Assembly: GCA_964369545.1 (NCBI GenBank)
Contig: CAYJFA010000004.1
Location: 70,098 to 134,097 of the forward strand
Direction of reading: 5' to 3'
Length of the DNA: 64,000 nt
DNA from: BNWE01 sp964369545
Lineage (GTDB): Bacteria > Pseudomonadota > Alphaproteobacteria > UBA3830
This document shows, in pieces, positions 61,036-64,000 of this stretch; the first letter of the stretch is position 1; the number at the start of each line of letters is the position of its first letter. A model generated the notes under the pieces. It was given only the letters and a program-made list of their open reading frames with translations, ran no database searches and was not told the origin of the DNA. A program made the position numbers and the translations under genes.

Positions 61036-62049
61036 ATGAAAATAGTTTTACGCCTCATTTTTGTATCCGTTTTTTTCTCCTGCTATTCACAGGATGTGGA
61101 CGTATCTTTTCAAAATCAAAAAATCAGGGATGAATGCAAAGAAGCTCAAGAATTAGAACAAAAAATTTTAAAGCTTGAAGTTCAGATAGATACTATTTTA
61201 CAAAAAGAAAAGATTTCTGCTCCTGTTATAAAAAATATTTATGAGATTCTTACAAGATGTTTTACTATTTTATTCGATATACAAAGATTTTCTCAATTTT
61301 TAGCTTTGAGTCAATGTGATAGTAAAAACGATTTTGTTAGATGCTCAATAGTTATTAAGAATTTTGCATCATATTTCAAATTGGTTGGATCACAATTGTT
61401 GAAAAATAGTGCGGAAATGAATGAACTCAGGAGTAAAAAGAAACTTAGTGAAGCAGAATTGGGAACTCACATTGATAAATATAATAATTTAAAAATCAAT
61501 ATAGATAAAAAAATATCCGAATTACCGAAAAAAAACGAAGAAGGGATTATGCAAAATTTTGTATATCATATCGCTACAAAATCTGAATCTATTGATGAGC
61601 TCGATGCAGAATTGGAATCAGAAAACGCGGTTGGGGTATTAAAGAATGCTAAAATTTCTACAGACTTATCACTTGCTTATCCCGTATGTGGAAAACTTGT
61701 TACAGAATTTGGAGATAAAGGTCAAAATGGGGAAATGATATACTATATCTCTTTTGAGACTAGACCCTCTGCTATTGTTACATCTCCGGCGAAAGGATTT
61801 GTGGTATTTGCTGGAAATTTTCTAAACTATGGAAATATGATTATTATCAGTAATGGGGATTACAGAATATTTTTATATGGTATGGAAAGTATGTATACAA
61901 TGACTGGCGATATTGTTGAAATCGGAGATTATGTTGGTAAAATGAAAGATAGTAATAATAATATTATCAAAATGGAGTTGAGAAAATCAGGTGAGGCTTT
62001 GGATCCTAGACATTGGTTATTGCAAACACTCGAGAAGGATGGAAAATGA
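61036..62049 (+). CDS. EnvC-like murein hydrolase activator
   Basis: The 337-residue protein has a signal peptide (LRLIFVSVFFSCYSQ), coiled-coil segments (residues about 30-60 and 130-165) and a C-terminal LytM/M23-like fold. That fold shows YPVCGKLVTEFGDKG, SPAKGFVVFAGNFLNYGNMI and GDYVGKMKDSNNNIIKMELR. The metal-binding His residues of active LytM peptidases are missing, as in EnvC, which activates amidases rather than cutting. The order envC-ctpA-divergent polysaccharide deacetylase is conserved in Alphaproteobacteria. Its stop overlaps ctpA. Confidence 0.85.
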   Translation: MKIVLRLIFVSVFFSCYSQDVDVSFQNQKIRDECKEAQELEQKILKLEVQIDTILQKEKISAPVIKNIYEILTRCFTILFDIQRFSQFLALSQCDSKNDFVRCSIVIKNFASYFKLVGSQLLKNSAEMNELRSKKKLSEAELGTHIDKYNNLKINIDKKISELPKKNEEGIMQNFVYHIATKSESIDELDAELESENAVGVLKNAKISTDLSLAYPVCGKLVTEFGDKGQNGEMIYYISFETRPSAIVTSPAKGFVVFAGNFLNYGNMIIISNGDYRIFLYGMESMYTMTGDIVEIGDYVGKMKDSNNNIIKMELRKSGEALDPRHWLLQTLEKDGK

Positions 62050-63533
62050 AAAAACCGATATTTTTTTTAGCTTCTTTATTGGCGATTTTGATATGCAACA
62101 CATTTTGTTCAGGCGGTTCTACTAAAAATGAAATGGAATCGTTTTCCCTTCCTGAAATTAACAGAAAAACCGACGATAAAAAAAATCTGAAAGATAATAA
62201 AAAAAAAGAAAGTGCTTTGATTCTTCCGGAGTCTATCAAAAAAAATGTTCCCGAAGAGATGCAGTATACTGTTTTTCTTCAGTTGATACTGAATCTTATT
62301 AGAAATGAGTATGTTAATGAATTAGATGAAGCAGAAGTTACGGAAAAGGCGATTTCAGGAATGATGGCTTCTTTGGATCCGCATTCATCATATCTAAATG
62401 AAAAAGCGTTTAATTCTTTAAAGACCCAAACTGAAGGAGAATTTGGCGGGCTTGGCATTGAAATAATAATGGATGATGGATTTATCAGAATTATTTCGCC
62501 GATTGATGACACTCCAGCTTATAAAGCAGGTTTGAAAAGTGGAGATCTCATAATATATATCGATAATGAATGTATAAATGGGATTTCTTCAGAAGAGGCT
62601 TTAGAAAAATTACGTGGGAAACCAAAGACAAGCGTTACACTAAAAATTAAAAGAGGCGATAAGTTACCTTTTGATATAACAATTGAAAGGGATTTAATAA
62701 AAATCCAATCAGTAAAAACTGAAATTTTAGACGATATTGGTTATATTAGAATCTCTACATTTGATAAAAACACCACAAGGGATATTAAAAAATTTATTGC
62801 TGATAATAAACACAATAAATTACATGGATTTGTTTTAGATGTTAGAAATAATCCAGGTGGTTTACTAGATGAAGCTATATCTGTATCAAATATTTTCCTT
62901 AAAGGGGGGAAGATAGTTTCTACTCGTGGCAGAACATCAGAAAACACAAGAGAATTCCTTGCGGATTCCGGTGACCTAACAAATGGTATGCCTTTGGTCG
63001 TACTAATTAATAGTGGAACCGCCTCTGCTCCAGAAATTCTAGCCGGTGCATTGAGGGATAACAAGAGGGCAATTATCGTTGGTACAAGATCTTTCGGAAA
63101 GGGTTCAGTGCAAAAAGTGATGCCACTGTCGGAAAAAACAGCTATAAAAATTACTGTAGCTAAACACTATACACCAAGTGGTGAATGTATACAGGCAAAT
63201 GGTATTACACCTGACATAGAAGCGGATTATGCAATGATAAAAAGGCCAGATGCTGTGTTTGTTATAAGAGAAGAGTTTTTCAACAATGCTTTGGATGCAG
63301 ATAAAAAAGCGAAAAATAAAAAATCATCAGATGAACTAAATAAAAAATCTTTGGATGCTTTAAATAAGAAGAAAGAAAAAGAGGATCCTGATGAGGATCA
63401 TGAATTATTGTATAGAAAATTATCGTTGAAAGATCGTGTTGAAAAGGATTATCAATTAAGCAAAGCCTTTGATACAATTAAAGTTGTCGAAAAAATTAAA
63501 ATAATGGATAGCTTAAAACATGCAAAAAAGTAA
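62046..63533 (+). CDS. ctpA: C-terminal processing peptidase CtpA (S41 family)
   Basis: S41 peptidases cut envelope proteins near their C-termini and often control murein hydrolases. The 495-residue protein has a signal peptide, an N-terminal helical domain (MMASLDPHSSYLNEKAFNSL) and a PDZ domain (residues about 125-205, with PAYKAGLKSGDLIIYIDNEC). The catalytic Ser is in NSGTASAPEILAGALRDN and the Lys in RSFGKGSVQKVMPL. The tail from residue 415 is highly charged. The ATG giving MKKPIFFLA is chosen and overlaps the envC stop. It overlaps the next gene by 14 bases. Confidence 0.95.
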   Translation: MKKPIFFLASLLAILICNTFCSGGSTKNEMESFSLPEINRKTDDKKNLKDNKKKESALILPESIKKNVPEEMQYTVFLQLILNLIRNEYVNELDEAEVTEKAISGMMASLDPHSSYLNEKAFNSLKTQTEGEFGGLGIEIIMDDGFIRIISPIDDTPAYKAGLKSGDLIIYIDNECINGISSEEALEKLRGKPKTSVTLKIKRGDKLPFDITIERDLIKIQSVKTEILDDIGYIRISTFDKNTTRDIKKFIADNKHNKLHGFVLDVRNNPGGLLDEAISVSNIFLKGGKIVSTRGRTSENTREFLADSGDLTNGMPLVVLINSGTASAPEILAGALRDNKRAIIVGTRSFGKGSVQKVMPLSEKTAIKITVAKHYTPSGECIQANGITPDIEADYAMIKRPDAVFVIREEFFNNALDADKKAKNKKSSDELNKKSLDALNKKKEKEDPDEDHELLYRKLSLKDRVEKDYQLSKAFDTIKVVEKIKIMDSLKHAKK

Positions 63534-63984
63534 AAAGCTTATCTTCGCTTGGCTTTCATATGTATTGACCTTATCATCGCTGATTATTGTGTCAAAAATA
63601 TATCACGATACAAAAAAGGAAAGCACTTCTATTTATCAATACAGAATTTTAATTAGTAAAGATCTGTATAAAACAGAGCACGTTGTGAAAAAACAGGAAT
63701 CTCCACGAACGACAGATGTTTCGGATTCAAAATTAGTAATGAAAGACAAGAAATATGACGAATTATTGTATGAGCGTTTAAAATACGGAGCTGTTCCAAA
63801 AATATCTCCAGATGGAGTTAGAGTCTTAGATATATATTCTGCAAATTTTTCTATAAAAAACAAAAAAAAAGTCTGTCTTACAATTTTTGTAGATAAAATA
63901 TTGCAAGATAATATTTCAGCTGCAATCAAAACACTTGCGGATACAAAAGCAACTGTATTTTTGATGTTTGTTAAATTATTTTAA
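63520..63984 (+). CDS. Divergent polysaccharide deacetylase (YibQ-like), truncated
   Basis: The 154-residue frame has an N-terminal membrane anchor (residues about 8-24), a linker, and the YibQ/DUF610 entry segment YGAVPKISPDGVRVLDIYSA followed by VCLTIFVDKILQDNISAAI. The deacetylase-like fold normally continues for well over 100 more residues, but this frame stops at a TAA 16 bases from the window end. The other two frames also close there. The gene is therefore probably broken, or a downstream piece lies outside the window. Position after envC-ctpA supports the identity. Confidence 0.65.
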   Translation: MQKSKKLIFAWLSYVLTLSSLIIVSKIYHDTKKESTSIYQYRILISKDLYKTEHVVKKQESPRTTDVSDSKLVMKDKKYDELLYERLKYGAVPKISPDGVRVLDIYSANFSIKNKKKVCLTIFVDKILQDNISAAIKTLADTKATVFLMFVKLF

Positions 63985-64000
63985 AAATATTCTTTTCCTT

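Overview
The window is about two-thirds A+T and almost fully coding. It looks like the chromosome of a host-associated alphaproteobacterium, most plausibly a Holosporales/Paracaedibacter-like endosymbiont; this lineage call is inference. Evidence for Alphaproteobacteria: a DUF1476 (ATP synthase zeta-type) gene, the lptF-lptG-lptD block, a Caulobacter-style cpa/tad locus, the short PntAA type of transhydrogenase subunit, cpoB-tilS-ftsH, and envC-ctpA-divergent polysaccharide deacetylase. Evidence for a reduced, parasite-like genome: broken genes, lost neighbours (pdxA, argH, lysA and pntAB/pntB are absent where expected) and several secreted toxin-like proteins.

Layout. 1-2.2 kb: three signal-peptide genes on the minus strand, one a deaminase-fold protein broken into pieces and one an intact HNH nuclease. 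2.2-6.5 kb: gene-poor and decaying (peroxiredoxin without a clear start, YgjP-type metallopeptidase pseudogene), then a secreted parvulin, a UV-damage endonuclease and a tRNA with anticodon CAT. 6.6-14.4 kb: a CDF metal exporter, then rsmA and surA diverging from lptF-lptG-lptD (LPS export and outer-membrane assembly). 14.4-18.3 kb: a minus-strand operon of DUF1476, enoyl-CoA hydratase, VgrG (type VI secretion spike) and a MORN-like repeat protein. 18.5-27.3 kb: a Tad pilus machinery operon (cpaA-F, tadB, tadC) with no pilin gene. 27.6-29.9 kb: accessory genes (TIM-barrel protein, frameshifted GrpB-GNAT fusion, cupin).

30-43.4 kb: housekeeping genes (recO, pntAA, pmbA, dacA, tmk, map, radC; cca opposite; xseB, yggT, folD, cpoB, tilS, ftsH). 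43.5-46.7 kb: dnaK-dnaJ with a good promoter, leader repeats and a strong intercistronic hairpin. 47-48.1 kb: a soluble hybrid histidine kinase. 48.1-53.7 kb: a minus-strand operon DUF4139 - def - lipoprotein-like def - fmt - xerC - mnmA. 53.8-58.7 kb: tlpA-like gene, an overlooked 39-residue LptM-like lipoprotein, recJ, an outer-membrane barrel protein, HU, trpS and tRNA-Leu(CAA). 58.9-64 kb: galU-ugd (UDP-glucuronate) and envC-ctpA followed by a truncated divergent polysaccharide deacetylase.

No CRISPR array, intact insertion sequence or rRNA was seen. The best candidates for under-described biology are the secreted toxin-like island at the left edge, the VgrG/MORN pair inside a metabolic operon, and the tandem peptide deformylases of which one carries an export signal. 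All function calls come from reading the sequence; no database search was possible.
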